This document shows positions 18,996 through 28,807 of a stretch of DNA of 64,000 nucleotides, in pieces. This stretch comes from Paraburkholderia aromaticivorans (GTDB taxonomy: Bacteria; Pseudomonadota; Gammaproteobacteria; Burkholderiales; Burkholderiaceae). The notes beneath the pieces were generated by a model. That model was not told where the DNA came from, made no database searches, and was given only the letters and a program-made list of their open reading frames with translations. The stretch covers positions 310,001-374,000 of the forward strand of contig NZ_CP022991.1 in assembly GCF_002278075.1 (NCBI RefSeq), given 5' to 3'. Made by a program: the position numbers and the translations under genes. Numbering within the stretch: the first letter of the stretch is position 1; each line of letters begins with the position of its first letter.

Positions 18996-19006
18996 TGGCC
19001 TGACCA
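18996..19006. promoter_or_regulatory. Possible GntR operator
   Basis: TGGCCTGACCA is close to the TGGT-N3-ACCA type symmetry of FadR-family operators. It lies in the 132-bp gap between the GntR gene and the altronate-dehydratase family gene. Only one copy was noticed, so this is tentative. Confidence 0.35.
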
Positions 19007-19110
19007 ATTTGCGCCGCTCCTGGCGAGAAACGACCATTTGCCAGAACGGACACATTGAGGAGAGGCATCAATCTCGGGTGCGTCCGTCCCCCACGATTCA
19101 GGAGAAAAAC

Positions 19111-20640
19111 ATGACGGATTCTACTTCACTGGTCATCAGGCTGCATGCGGACGACGACGTCGCGATCGCGCGCGGTCCAATACCTGCGAACACGACGCTC
19201 GCCGAGGCCGGCGGCATTATTACGCGCGCCGATATCCCCGGCGCGCACAAGGTCGCGCTTCGCGCGCTGAAAGCCGGCGATCCGGTGCGGCGCTACGGGC
19301 AGATCATCGGTTTCGTCACGCAGGATATCGAACCCGGTGCGCACGTGCACACCCACAATGTGTCGATGGGCGATTTCGCGCGCGATTACGCGTTCGGCAA
19401 GGACGTCAAGGCGGTTGCGCCGGCCGGAGAATCGCGCACGTTCATGGGTTTTCGTCGTACCGATGGCCGGGTGGCGACGCGAAACTACATTGGCGTGGTG
19501 AGCACGGTCAACTGTTCGGCAACCGTGACCAAGCTCGTCGCGCAGCACTTCTGCGCGCCCGGCAGGCTGGATGCGTATCCGAACGTCGATGGCATCGTGC
19601 CGGTCACGCACAGCTTCGGTTGCTGCATTGATCACAATGGCGAAGGCGTGCAGCAACTGCGTCGCACGATTGGTGGCTATATCCGCCACCCGAATTTCGC
19701 GGGCGTGCTGGTGATCGGGCTCGGCTGCGAAGCGAACCAGATGGGTGCGCTATTTATCGCGGAAGGCGTGGAGCCAGGCGCAACCATGGTGCCGCTCGTG
19801 ATTCAGGAGCAGGGTGGCACGCAGAAGACTGTCGATGCGGCAATCTCGGCGATCGAGACAATGCTGCCGGCCGCCAATGAGGTCAAGCGCGAGCCCTTGC
19901 CGATCTCCCACCTCAACATCGCACTGCAATGCGGCGGCTCGGACGGGTACTCGGGCATTACAGCGAACCCGGCGCTTGGCGCGGCGGTGGATCTGCTGGT
20001 TCAGCACGGTGGCACCGCCATCCTCAGTGAGACGCCGGAGATCTACGGTGCTGAGCATCTGCTGACGCGCCGCGCGATTACCGCGGAGGTCGGCGAGAAA
20101 ATCGTCGAACGGATCCACTGGTGGGAAAGTTACGCGGAGCGGGAAAAGGGCAGCATCGACAATAATCCGACGCCAGGCAACAAGGCAGGCGGGCTCACGA
20201 CGATTCTCGAGAAGTCGCTCGGCGCGGTCGCCAAGAGCGGCTCGACGCCGTTGATGGGGGTGTACCGCTATGCCGAGCCAGTCGACACGAAGGGACTCGT
20301 GTTCATGGATGCGCCAGGCTACGACCCGATGGGCGCGACTGGGCAGATTGCGAGCGGCGCGAACCTCGTTCTGTTCACAACCGGCCGCGGCTCATGCTTT
20401 GGCGCAAAGCCGGCGCCGTCAATCAAGCTCGCGACCAACACGAAGATGTACACACGCATGGTCGACGACATGGACATCAACTGCGGCGACATCATGGATG
20501 GCAAGACGACGGTCGAGCAGAAGGGCCGGGAGATCTTCGAGATGATCATCGAGGTCGCATCCGGCGCGCAGAGCAAGAGTGAGGCGCTGGGGGTGGGCAA
20601 CGAAGAGTTCGTGCCCTGGATGATCGGCGCCCAGATGTAA
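19111..20640 (+). CDS. UxaA/GarD-family altronate-type dehydratase
   Basis: A 509-residue member of the altronate/galactarate dehydratase family. An SAF domain spans about residues 5-95 and ends at HTHNVSMGDF. The catalytic domain follows, with GFRRTDGRVATRNYIGVV and the cysteine-bearing blocks HSFGCCIDHNGEG and GRGSCFG, the latter two likely in metal or active-site positions. GGAG precedes the ATG at 19111; the frame is open further upstream. D-altronate dehydratase makes 2-keto-3-deoxygluconate (KDG), and a KDG permease gene follows, which supports a hexuronate/altronate function. Other aldonates or aldarates remain possible. Confidence 0.88.
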   Translation: MTDSTSLVIRLHADDDVAIARGPIPANTTLAEAGGIITRADIPGAHKVALRALKAGDPVRRYGQIIGFVTQDIEPGAHVHTHNVSMGDFARDYAFGKDVKAVAPAGESRTFMGFRRTDGRVATRNYIGVVSTVNCSATVTKLVAQHFCAPGRLDAYPNVDGIVPVTHSFGCCIDHNGEGVQQLRRTIGGYIRHPNFAGVLVIGLGCEANQMGALFIAEGVEPGATMVPLVIQEQGGTQKTVDAAISAIETMLPAANEVKREPLPISHLNIALQCGGSDGYSGITANPALGAAVDLLVQHGGTAILSETPEIYGAEHLLTRRAITAEVGEKIVERIHWWESYAEREKGSIDNNPTPGNKAGGLTTILEKSLGAVAKSGSTPLMGVYRYAEPVDTKGLVFMDAPGYDPMGATGQIASGANLVLFTTGRGSCFGAKPAPSIKLATNTKMYTRMVDDMDINCGDIMDGKTTVEQKGREIFEMIIEVASGAQSKSEALGVGNEEFVPWMIGAQM

Positions 20641-20773
20641 CGCATGCTTGAACCGGACTGTGGCAGTGCCCTGGCAGCCTGCGCAGTCTGTGAGGTCGGC
20701 TTATTGAATATGGACTACGGCGGAGCGCCCTGCTCACAGGAGCGGGCGCGTCCACCGACGGAGACGAGTCAAA

Positions 20774-21766
20774 ATGAAGATCAAGGAAACCATCGAGAAA
20801 TTTCCCGGTGGCATGATGGTGATTCCGCTGCTGTGGGGCAGCCTGCTTAACACGTTCTTTCCGCACGTACTTAGCATCGGCAGTTTCTCAACCTCGCTCG
20901 CGCACGGAGCGCTGCCGATTCTCGCGGCGTTCTTCGTCTGCATGGGTGCCGAAATACAATTGAAAACCGCGCCGCGTGCGCTGAAGAACGGTGCGGCGAT
21001 CACCCTGGCCAAGCTCGCGAGCGGCGTGGCGATCGGCTTGCTGGTCAGCTACCTGTTCAAGGGACGCCCGGTGTTCGGACTGTCCAGCATGGCGATCATC
21101 GCGGCGATGACCAACGCGAACATGGGGCTTTACGCGGCGCTGACCAAACAGTTTGGCGACGAGGTCGATCGTGGCGCGCTCGCGGTACTGTCGATTCTTG
21201 AAGGCCCATTCGTGACCATGCTCGCGCTCGGCATGTCCGGTCTCGCCAGGATTCCCTTCATCGACCTGATCGCCACAATTCTGCCGATTCTGATTGGCAT
21301 GTTGCTCGGCAACCTCGATCGCAACATGCGCGCGTTTCTGAAATCGGGCAGCGACCTCCTGATTCCTTTCTTTGCTTTCGGCCTCGGCGCGCAGATCAAC
21401 CTGCATTCGATCCTTGGCGCTGGCGCGTCGGGCATCCTGCTCGGGCTGGTAACGCTCGTCGTCGGCGGCGTGGTCAACATCGCGGCGTCCCGTCTCGCGG
21501 GTGGTTCGGGCGTGGCGGGTGTCGCCGTGTCGACGACCGCCGGCAACGCGGTCGCGACGCCAATCGCCATTGCGGCCGTCGATCCGCACCTCGCGTCGCT
21601 CGTCGCAGTCGCGACACCGCAGATTGCCGCATCGACGATCGTCACGTCGCTGCTGGCGCCGTTGTTGACCGCACTATTTGCGAAGTATTGTGGACGGCAA
21701 AAAAAGATCATGGGCGACGAAGGATTCGCGACTTCACGGCTTGCTGAGCGGACGGACGCGATGTAA
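20774..21766 (+). CDS. kdgT: 2-keto-3-deoxygluconate permease, KdgT family (first copy)
   Basis: A 330-residue inner-membrane protein of the KdgT family with about ten hydrophobic helices. Family signatures are [20 protein letters not shown] near the N-terminus, [15 protein letters not shown], and [12 protein letters not shown] in the second half. KdgT is a proton symporter for KDG and related keto-deoxy acids. It lies 133 bp after the altronate-dehydratase family gene, in the same direction. A second KdgT at 26472-27467 belongs to another pathway. The spacing leaves room for a separate promoter, and one may exist. Confidence 0.9.
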   Translation: MKIKETIEKFPGGMMVIPLLWGSLLNTFFPHVLSIGSFSTSLAHGALPILAAFFVCMGAEIQLKTAPRALKNGAAITLAKLASGVAIGLLVSYLFKGRPVFGLSSMAIIAAMTNANMGLYAALTKQFGDEVDRGALAVLSILEGPFVTMLALGMSGLARIPFIDLIATILPILIGMLLGNLDRNMRAFLKSGSDLLIPFFAFGLGAQINLHSILGAGASGILLGLVTLVVGGVVNIAASRLAGGSGVAGVAVSTTAGNAVATPIAIAAVDPHLASLVAVATPQIAASTIVTSLLAPLLTALFAKYCGRQKKIMGDEGFATSRLAERTDAM

Positions 21767-22068
21767 GCGTCCACGGACTGACGCTCCGCGACCGCCGTCC
21801 AATAATCAACATAAGCAGTCCGGAGTTGGGCTGCTTTGACCGGTGTCCACTTCACACGGCGGATTCAACAGTGGCTAAGGGGCGATCGACGGCGAACCGT
21901 TGTCGATTGCCCCGTTGCCCGGCAATTTCTGCGGTCGGCCTCGCGTTTCGTGTCATCGCCAGTGACTGTACGAGCGTTGGATAGTGACGGTCTCTATCGC
22001 GACCGACCAATTCCGACGTCTCGATTACATTTCACCTCAAAGTACTTTTACGCGTGATTACGATCCGT
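21767..22068. other. Gap between kdgT and the beta-propeller gene
   Basis: About 300 bp without a recognised gene. The last 60 bases are AT-richer and probably carry the promoter of the beta-propeller gene; no clear element was assigned. Confidence 0.4.
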
Positions 22069-23079
22069 ATGCCATCTTCTATCTTTTCCATTACAAGGGC
22101 TGGAGCGCTCGCCGCGACGCTGTGGGGTATGTTGGCCATCACGAACTGTGCGAATGCGGTTGATAACGTCATCGTGCTCGATTCCGGCGAAGCGCGACTC
22201 ACTCTGATCGACGAGGCCACGCACAAGGTCATCGGCACGGAGTCGACCGGCAAGGAGCCGCACCATCTGATGATCACGCCCGACGGCCGCTCCCTGATCG
22301 TTGCCGATTCGGTGTCGAACAACCTGATGTTCGTCGACCCGCACACCGGCAAAGTGCAGCGTACCGTGCAGGATATCGAAGACCCGTATCAACTGGGCTT
22401 CTCACCGGATCACAAGTGGTTCGTCACCGCTGCGCTGCGCATGAATCGCGTCGACATCTACCGCTATGACGGCACGAATATGGTGCTGGTCAAGCATATC
22501 GAACTGGCCAGGACGCCTAGCCACATGACGTTCGCCTCAGACAACCGCACCGTGTTCGTCACGTTGCAGGATTCGGGCGAACTCGCGGCGATCGATTTGC
22601 CGACCCAGACAGTGCTTTGGAAGATGCACGTGGGCAATGAACCCGCGGGTCTGTGGATGACACCCGGCGACCGCTATCTGCTGGTCGGCATGACCGGCGA
22701 AGACGACGTGACCGTGGTGGACTGGCGCAAGCAGCAGATCGTCAAGAAGATTCACACGGGACGTGGTGCGCACAACTTCCGCAATCTCGACGACGGCAAG
22801 CACGTGGCGGTCTCCAATCGCGTTGAAAGCACCATTAGCATCATCGACTACACCACGCTCACCAATGCCGGCGATATCACTGGCTTGCTGCCGGGACCGG
22901 ACGACATGGAACTTACTCCCGACAAGCGCTATCTATGGGTAGGATTCCGTTTCGCGAGGCATGTGGGCGTCATCGATCTGACCAGCCGTAAGCTGATCGA
23001 CACCATTGCGGTGGGCCGTTCGCCGCACGGCATCTTTTTCGACAACCGCGCGCCGGTCGTGTCACCCAACCCGGACTAG
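22069..23079 (+). CDS. Exported YVTN-type beta-propeller protein
   Basis: About 336 residues. The N-terminus is a signal peptide, with a hydrophobic run ending NCANA before VDNVIVLDSGEARL. The mature part is a repeated beta-propeller of the YVTN/YncE kind: each blade of about 40 residues has a core such as PHHLMITPDGRSLIVAD, TPSHMTFASDNRTVFVT and GPDDMELTPDKRYLWVG. A GTG at 22054 is an alternative start. Propellers of this class are often binding or scaffold proteins in the periplasm. The next gene encodes a membrane di-iron hydroxylase and the two may work together. The function is unknown. Confidence 0.8.
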   Translation: MPSSIFSITRAGALAATLWGMLAITNCANAVDNVIVLDSGEARLTLIDEATHKVIGTESTGKEPHHLMITPDGRSLIVADSVSNNLMFVDPHTGKVQRTVQDIEDPYQLGFSPDHKWFVTAALRMNRVDIYRYDGTNMVLVKHIELARTPSHMTFASDNRTVFVTLQDSGELAAIDLPTQTVLWKMHVGNEPAGLWMTPGDRYLLVGMTGEDDVTVVDWRKQQIVKKIHTGRGAHNFRNLDDGKHVAVSNRVESTISIIDYTTLTNAGDITGLLPGPDDMELTPDKRYLWVGFRFARHVGVIDLTSRKLIDTIAVGRSPHGIFFDNRAPVVSPNPD

Positions 23080-23148
23080 GCAGTGCGAGCCGCTTCGAAC
23101 TTGCCGCTGGCTGAGCGTTCGCCGACCTGCTAGAACACGAGGATTCCG

Positions 23149-24150
23149 ATGTTTCATGAAATCGTCTCGCAACTCGACAATATGGTGTCCGCGTTGCAGA
23201 CGCTGCTCTATGTCGACGTCGTGCAGCCGTTCTTCTATCGTTTCGGCTTGATGGGTTACGACGAAGACACCTATGACGCACTGTATTGGGTGATAGTGGG
23301 TGTGCTGGAAATCGTGGTGACGTATCTGGCGTTACGGCCGCTCGAAGCGCTGCGCCCCGTCGAGCAATGGCTGGATCGCAAGGCGCTGCGCGCCGACGTG
23401 ATCTACACGTGGATCGTCAAGCTCGGCATCATCAACATTGCGTTCTTCCTGGTGTTGCAGCCGCTGTTCAATCACTGGCAGAGTTTGATGTCGATCTACC
23501 GCATACCGAATGTCGATATCGACAGCATCTGGCCAGGTGTGACGGATCAGCCGGTCGTGTCGTTCATGATCTATCTGGTCGTGCTCGACTTTGCCGGCTA
23601 CTGGTATCACCGCTGGCAGCACCGTTTCGGCGTGTGGTGGGAACTGCACGCGGTACATCACAGCCAGCAGCAAATGTCACTGTGGGCCGACGACCGCAAC
23701 CACTTTCTCGACGACCTCATCCAGGCGGCGTTTTTTGCGGCGATCTCACTGTTCATCGGCGTGCAGCCGAACCAGTTCGTGGTGCTGGTGGCGTTCAGCA
23801 ACTTCATGCAGAGCATCCAGCACGTCAATGCACGGCTGCCGTATGGCTGGTTGCTCGAACGCATCATCGTCAGCCCGATCTTTCACCGCCGCCACCATGC
23901 AGTGGGCTACGGCCACGAAGGCACGAAATACGGCTGCAATTTTGGCGTGCTGCTGCCATGGTGGGACATGCTGTTCCGCACTGCTTCATGGAATCCCGCC
24001 GTCGAGCCGACCGGCATCCGCGATCAACTGCCTGTGCCGCATGGCGCGGGGCTTTCGTATGGCGACGGATTGATCGCACAGCAATGGCACGCGTTTGGCC
24101 GAATTGTGAGGCGATTGCGCGGGCAGAGGATTACGCGAGTCGTGCCATGA
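23149..24150 (+). CDS. Sterol desaturase/fatty acid hydroxylase-family membrane protein
   Basis: A 333-residue integral membrane di-iron oxygenase-family protein. Hydrophobic helices lie at about residues 45-65, 88-108 and 145-165. The histidine clusters that bind the two irons are visible: HRWQHR, HAVHHSQQ and, later, HRRHHAVGYGHEG. Such enzymes hydroxylate or desaturate lipids, carotenoids or sterol-like molecules. The gene starts 69 bp after the beta-propeller gene and shares its strand, with GAGG ahead of the ATG. The substrate cannot be told from sequence. Confidence 0.88.
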   Translation: MFHEIVSQLDNMVSALQTLLYVDVVQPFFYRFGLMGYDEDTYDALYWVIVGVLEIVVTYLALRPLEALRPVEQWLDRKALRADVIYTWIVKLGIINIAFFLVLQPLFNHWQSLMSIYRIPNVDIDSIWPGVTDQPVVSFMIYLVVLDFAGYWYHRWQHRFGVWWELHAVHHSQQQMSLWADDRNHFLDDLIQAAFFAAISLFIGVQPNQFVVLVAFSNFMQSIQHVNARLPYGWLLERIIVSPIFHRRHHAVGYGHEGTKYGCNFGVLLPWWDMLFRTASWNPAVEPTGIRDQLPVPHGAGLSYGDGLIAQQWHAFGRIVRRLRGQRITRVVP

Positions 24151-24214
24151 TCAGCACATCCGGGCCGCTAGAAGCGGCTCGCCCTCTAACACCGTTCCGG
24201 TCAACCAGCTGTAA

Positions 24215-25049
24215 GCCATTGTTTATAGCCAGCACGGATTGCCGATCGACGATCCGCGTGCACTCTACGAAGCGGAATTGCCGAAGTCCGAGCCGGGGCC
24301 GCGCGATCTGCTCGTGAAGATTCGTGCCATCGCCGTGAACCCGGTGGACACCAAGGTCCGTGCAGGCATGCTCGGCGACACACCGCGCTTGCTGGGCTGG
24401 GATGCCGTCGGGACGGTCGAAGCCGTCGGTGCCGCCGTGACCCTGTTCAAGGTCGGCGACAACGTGTTTTACGCCGGCTCCATTGCCCGCCCGGGCGCCT
24501 ATGCCGAGTACGGCATTGTCGACGAGCGCATCGCCGGTCATTCGCCCACCACGCTCGATGCCGCGTGCGCCGCCGCGTTGCCGCTCACTTCACTTACAGC
24601 CTGGGAACTGCTCTTCGATCGGCTCGGCCTTGCCGAGGCGGGGGCAATGGCGGTGCGCTGCTGATCGCCGGATCGGCGTCGATCAGGTGCGCTTTGTCGC
24701 GAGCCTCACGCATACCGAGGCGCGCTTTGCCGAGATCGTCGAGGTACTCGCGCCGCAAGGCAAGCTGGGCGTCATCGACGATCCGAAAACGCTCGATGCG
24801 ATGCCGCTCAAGCTGAAAGCGGTCTCGCTGCACTGGGAACTCATGTTCACCCGGTCTCTATTCGAGACGCCGGATATGATCCGCCAGCACGAGATTGTCG
24901 AGCGCGTCGCAGCGCTGATCGACGTAGGCACGCTGCGTACCACGCTCGGTGAGCATTTCGGCGCGATCAATGCCGAAAACCTGCGGCGCGCCCACGCCCT
25001 CATCGAAAGCAATCGCGCGCGCGGCAAGATCGTTCTCGAAGGGTTTTGA
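24215..25049 (+). pseudogene. Zinc-type alcohol dehydrogenase/quinone oxidoreductase remnant
   Basis: A decayed MDR-family (zinc-binding alcohol dehydrogenase type) gene. The family N-terminus can be read from GCC at 24215 as AIVYSQHGLPIDDPRALYEA, but the two codons before it are CTG TAA where ATG AAA would be expected, so the start is lost. The first piece continues through KVGDNVFYAGSIARPGAY to a frameshift near 24640; the next frame reads GNGGALLIAGSA, after which the rest of the coenzyme-binding fold is deleted. The last piece (24690-25049) encodes ASLTHTEARFAEIVEVLAPQ onward to a normal-looking C-terminus. Three independent lesions make this non-functional. Confidence 0.85.
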
Positions 25050-25362
25050 GTCACTACTCGGCCTTCTGCTTTGATTGCTTGCCCGTCTTCATGAGAACCA
25101 TGCGCACGGTTCATCCGGTCGAAGATGGACTCTTCTGGCCGCTCGGCCCTATCGCGATCAAATGAGCCGGCGTGTCTCGGCCAAGAAAGCATGCGTGGTG
25201 AGCGTCACGCAAGTTCATGGCGGCGAGGTCTGGAACTACCGGCGCATCGTATCGGCTGAACCTCGTGAACGCGTTCGGCGTTGCGCGTGCGTGAAGCCTC
25301 GCGGTTGTCCCAGGCGGCTGCGTGGTCCGAAATGGTCGCGCGGCGCCGCCCTCGGGACACGA
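25050..25362. other. Gap between the ADH remnant and the DeoR gene
   Basis: About 310 bp between the 3' ends of the alcohol-dehydrogenase remnant and the DeoR gene. I see no supported gene or hairpin here. Confidence 0.4.
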
Positions 25363-26160
25363 TCACCGTCCCTGGGGCAGAGGCTGGCGAACCTGTTGCG
25401 ACGCGGTTTCGATCGTCACCTCGCTGTGCAGCAGGAACGTTGCCAATTCGGGCGCGCCCGGTTGCGCATCGGTCACGAGAGTCCAGTCGCGTTCGAGCGG
25501 CGTCCAGTGCTGCTGGCTCGCGCGATCCAGCTTGTGCGAAGTCACCAGTACGAAGATGTTGGCGGCTTGCCTGATGACGCATTCCTTCAGATAGGCCTGC
25601 TCGGCGGTTGCTTCGCAGAGTCCACGGCCGGCGACTACACCGTCTGCTCCGAGAAAGGCCTTGTCGACGGACAGGCGGTTCAACGCGAGCTGCGCGAGCG
25701 GCCCGAGCGTACTCATGCTCGAGGGGCGCAAATCGCCGCCGATCAAAGTGACCGGCACCTCGCTCGATGCCAGCAGGCCGATTGCCAGCAGATTGTTGGT
25801 GACCACGCGAATGTCGCGCCGTCCGGCCAGCAGCCGGGCCATTGCGGCGGTGGTGGTGCCGCCGTCCAGAAAGATAGTGTCGCCGTCCTGAACGTGGCTG
25901 ACCGCCACCTGCGCGATCGCATCCTTTTGCTCGCGGAAGCTTTCCCGCCGCAGGTCGAGCGACTCCTCGGGTTCGTGAATCCCGACCGAGGCGGCCGCGC
26001 CCCCATACGTGCGCACGATCAGCCGTTCGTCGGCGAGCGCGCGCAGGTCGCGTCGCACGGTTGCTTCGGACATGCCGAAATGCTCGCACAGGGCGCCTAC
26101 GTCGTTCATGCCGGACAGGACGGCTTTCAGCATTGCCTCGCGGCGGTTCGTAACTTTCAT
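25363..26160 (-). CDS. DeoR-family transcriptional regulator
   Basis: A 265-residue DeoR-type regulator. The N-terminal helix-turn-helix is MNDVGALCEHFGMSEATVRR, ending RTYGGAAA. The C-terminal sugar-phosphate-binding (ISOCOT-fold) domain has the usual DGDTIFLDGGTTTAAMARLL and VVTNN motifs. I chose the ATG at 26160 (MKVTNRREAML) over an upstream one at 26217. It is divergent from the kdgT-kinase-pdxA2 operon, with two strong inverted repeats between them. DeoR regulators usually sense a phosphorylated sugar, consistent with the acid-sugar kinase in the target operon. Confidence 0.9.
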   Translation of the reverse strand: MKVTNRREAMLKAVLSGMNDVGALCEHFGMSEATVRRDLRALADERLIVRTYGGAAASVGIHEPEESLDLRRESFREQKDAIAQVAVSHVQDGDTIFLDGGTTTAAMARLLAGRRDIRVVTNNLLAIGLLASSEVPVTLIGGDLRPSSMSTLGPLAQLALNRLSVDKAFLGADGVVAGRGLCEATAEQAYLKECVIRQAANIFVLVTSHKLDRASQQHWTPLERDWTLVTDAQPGAPELATFLLHSEVTIETASQQVRQPLPQGR

Positions 26161-26281
26161 GGTGATCGAGGGTATCGGGTTCGCCCGCACGCTGCGCGCG
26201 ATAGAGATAGAAGGCATGAACGGACGTAAGTGTAATCAAACCCACGGCCAGGGCAACGCCGCCGGCGGAGCGTGACCGCGC

Positions 26282-26316
26282 GCGTCCAATTTGATCGATT
26301 CGATCAAATTGGACGC
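26282..26316. promoter_or_regulatory. 35-bp perfect inverted repeat, probable DeoR operator
   Basis: Two perfect 16-bp arms (left 26282-26297, right 26301-26316) flank a 3-base ATT. Both arms contain ATTTGATCG or its complement. A third related half site, TTCGATCAAATCC, is at about 26348-26360. The position in the divergent gap points to the DeoR protein as binder. Confidence 0.6.
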
Positions 26317-26412
26317 AACGTCCGCCTGTAGCGGCGTTTTCCCGCAAATTCGATCAAATCCGCCACATCGTAATGAGCGGATTGCGCATCGCCGATTGGT
26401 CGCGTACACTTG

Positions 26413-26455
26413 GAATGATCGAATCAATCATTTAGTGTGATTGTATCGATCATTC
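26413..26455. promoter_or_regulatory. Second inverted-repeat operator over the kdgT promoter
   Basis: GAATGATCGA (26413-26422) pairs with TCGATCATTC (26446-26455), with inner AATCA and TGATT continuing the symmetry. The two halves read TGATCGAATCAATCA and, on the other strand, TGATCGATACAATCA. It ends 16 bp before the kdgT ATG, so a bound repressor would block the promoter. Confidence 0.6.
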
Positions 26456-26471
26456 TAATCAGGAGACATTG

Positions 26472-27467
26472 ATGGCCCAACTTCCTATCAAACGCGCGAT
26501 CGAACGCGTTCCGGGCGGGATGATGATCGTCCCGCTGCTGTTCGGCGCTCTGATCGCCACTTTCTTGCCGAACATGCCGAAGTTCTTCGGTTCGTTCACG
26601 AATGCGCTGTTTTCCGGCGCGTTGCCCATTCTCGCGGTGTTCTATGTGTGCATGGGCGCGTCGATCGATGTGAAGGCCACGCCTTATCTGCTCAAGAAGG
26701 GCGGCGCGCTGTTCGCGGCGAAGGTTGGGTCGGCGATTGTGGTGGGTATCGTGCTGGGCCACTTTCTGGGTGAGCAGCCGGTTTCGTCCGGCCTGTTCGC
26801 GGGAATGTCGACGCTGGCGGTGGTCGCCGCGATGAACGACACGAACGGTGGCCTGTACATGGCGTTGATGGGTCAATATGGCAAGTCTGAAGACGTCGGC
26901 GCTTACACGATCATGTCGCTCGAATCCGGCCCGTTCCTGACGATGGTCACGCTCGGTGTGGCAGGGCTGTCGGCGTTTCCGTGGCAGACGTTGGTGGGCA
27001 GCATTCTGCCGCTCGCGGCCGGCATGCTGCTCGGCAATCTGGACCGTGAGATGCGCAACTTTCTCGGCCGCGCCGTGCCCGTGATGATTCCGTTCTTCGC
27101 TTTGGCGCTGGGCGCGAGCCTCGACCTGCACAAAGTCTGGCAAGCCGGCCTGCTCGGCATCGGTCTGGGCATTGCGGTCGTGATCCTCACGGGCATCCCC
27201 CTGTATTTCACCGATCGGCTGACCGGAGGCACGGGCGTCGCGGGCGTGGCGGCGGCCAACACCGCAGGCAACGGAGCCGCTGTGCCGGCACTGATTGCCG
27301 CGGCCAATCCTGTCTATGCCGAGGCCGCGAAAAGCGCGACCCTGCTGGTCGCCTCGTGCGTCGTCGTGACCGCGATCGTGTCGCCGATCCTCACCGCGGC
27401 CGTCGCGAAGCGGGTCGGCAAGCATGCCGAAGCAAGCCGCGCTGCTGAATTGAGGGCGTCCCAGTGA
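26472..27467 (+). CDS. kdgT: KdgT-family permease (second copy)
   Basis: A 331-residue KdgT-type permease, paralogous to the copy at 20774. It shares the same landmarks: [37 protein letters not shown] and [16 protein letters not shown]. About ten membrane helices are expected. AGGAGA precedes the ATG at 26472; a TTG one codon upstream is in frame. Its stop overlaps the start of the kinase gene (GTGA). Given the kinase and PdxA2 that follow, it probably imports a four-carbon acid sugar such as threonate or erythronate rather than KDG itself. That is inference from context. Confidence 0.9.
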   Translation: MAQLPIKRAIERVPGGMMIVPLLFGALIATFLPNMPKFFGSFTNALFSGALPILAVFYVCMGASIDVKATPYLLKKGGALFAAKVGSAIVVGIVLGHFLGEQPVSSGLFAGMSTLAVVAAMNDTNGGLYMALMGQYGKSEDVGAYTIMSLESGPFLTMVTLGVAGLSAFPWQTLVGSILPLAAGMLLGNLDREMRNFLGRAVPVMIPFFALALGASLDLHKVWQAGLLGIGLGIAVVILTGIPLYFTDRLTGGTGVAGVAAANTAGNGAAVPALIAAANPVYAEAAKSATLLVASCVVVTAIVSPILTAAVAKRVGKHAEASRAAELRASQ

Positions 27468-28807
27468 GTTTATCGAGCATCCTGATCATCGCCGACGACC
27501 TGTCCGGCGCCGCCGACTGCGCGATTGCATTTGCAGGCGCAGGGCGCAATACGGCGGTCACGCTGAACGCGTCGCGCGCGACGGGCGCGGCGGAGGTGAT
27601 TGCGGTGGACACCGACACGCGCCGCATGCCACCGGACGAAGCCGCGCACCGCACCCGCGCCGCGTGGCTGGCGCAACGCGCGCCGGGGCGGCGTCTGTAC
27701 AAAAAGATCGATTCGACGTTGCGCGGCAACTGGGCTGCGGAAGTCGCCGCGTTGCAGCCGCTCGCGGGTCTCGCCATCGTCGCCACGGCTTTTCCCGCCA
27801 CCGGGCGCACCGTGCGTGAAGGCCGCGTATTCGTGCGCGGGGTGCCGCTCGAAGACACGGAAACGTGGAAGCTCGAACACGCCGCGCATTGCGCCGACCT
27901 CAACGCCATGGTCGAGGCGGCCGGCTTGCGCACTGCGGCGCTGGATGTCCACGCGCTGCGCGGCGATCCCGCCGGGTTGCGCGAGGCCATTGCCGAGGTG
28001 GCGCGCGGCGGGGCGCAGGCGCTCATCGTCGATGCGGAAACGGATGCGGATTTGCGGGCGCTCGCGCAGGCGACGGCGTCGATGGACGAAGCCTTGTTCT
28101 GGGTCGGCTCAGGCGGTCTGGCGCGCGAACTGGCTTCCTTGAGCGACCTGTTCGATGGTGTCACGGACGCCGCGCGGGACGAGCCACCGCAGCCGGCGCA
28201 CAAGCGAAGCGCGATCCTGATTCTGGTGGGCAGCCTGTCGGCCATTTCGGAACAGCAATGCGTGATGCTGCGCGAACGTGCGGGCGTGGGCGAGTTGATC
28301 GTGCCGCCGGTCGTGCTGCGGGCGGGTGAGTTTCATCCGGAGTGGGCGGGCTGGCAAGCGCGCGTCGGCGCGCAGTTGAGCGCGCATACGGACCTGCTCC
28401 TGCGAATTGGGCGCGACGATCTGTTCGATCCCGCCGAGGGCGCCCAATTGTCGGCGGCGCTCGCTTCGCTCATCGCACCGTTTTTCACGCATCTGAGCGG
28501 CTTGATCGTGACGGGGGGCGAAACCGCGCGCGCGATGCTCGGGACCGCCGGCATCGACAGTCTGCAATTGCTTGCGGAAATCGAGCCGGGGGTGGCGGTG
28601 GGCCGCCCGCACGGCAACCCGCGCCTCACCGTCGTCACCAAAGCCGGCGCCTTTGGCAGCGAACACGCGCTGTATGGCGCCTACCTTCATCTGCGGGGTA
28701 CACCGGAGTTCGCTCACAGCGATTCCGGATCGGCTCAGCCGAGCGGCACGGCGAGATCTTCGCCGGCTCGCGAAACGAACCAATGTCATTCAGGCAAAAC
28801 ATCATGA
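27464..28807 (+). CDS. dtnK: Four-carbon acid sugar kinase, DUF1537 family
   Basis: A 447-residue kinase of the DUF1537 family (OtnK/DtnK), which phosphorylates threonate or erythronate at C4. The N-terminal motif is DDLSGAAD (residues 11-18), followed by [13 protein letters not shown] and [11 protein letters not shown]. The C-terminal ATP-binding part includes [13 protein letters not shown] and [11 protein letters not shown]. It starts with GTG at 27464, overlapping the kdgT stop, and its stop overlaps the pdxA2 ATG (ATGA). Pairing with PdxA2 matches the published threonate pathway, in which 4-phosphothreonate is oxidised and decarboxylated to dihydroxyacetone phosphate. D- or L-threonate versus erythronate cannot be decided. 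Confidence 0.87.
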   Translation: MSLSSILIIADDLSGAADCAIAFAGAGRNTAVTLNASRATGAAEVIAVDTDTRRMPPDEAAHRTRAAWLAQRAPGRRLYKKIDSTLRGNWAAEVAALQPLAGLAIVATAFPATGRTVREGRVFVRGVPLEDTETWKLEHAAHCADLNAMVEAAGLRTAALDVHALRGDPAGLREAIAEVARGGAQALIVDAETDADLRALAQATASMDEALFWVGSGGLARELASLSDLFDGVTDAARDEPPQPAHKRSAILILVGSLSAISEQQCVMLRERAGVGELIVPPVVLRAGEFHPEWAGWQARVGAQLSAHTDLLLRIGRDDLFDPAEGAQLSAALASLIAPFFTHLSGLIVTGGETARAMLGTAGIDSLQLLAEIEPGVAVGRPHGNPRLTVVTKAGAFGSEHALYGAYLHLRGTPEFAHSDSGSAQPSGTARSSPARETNQCHSGKTS

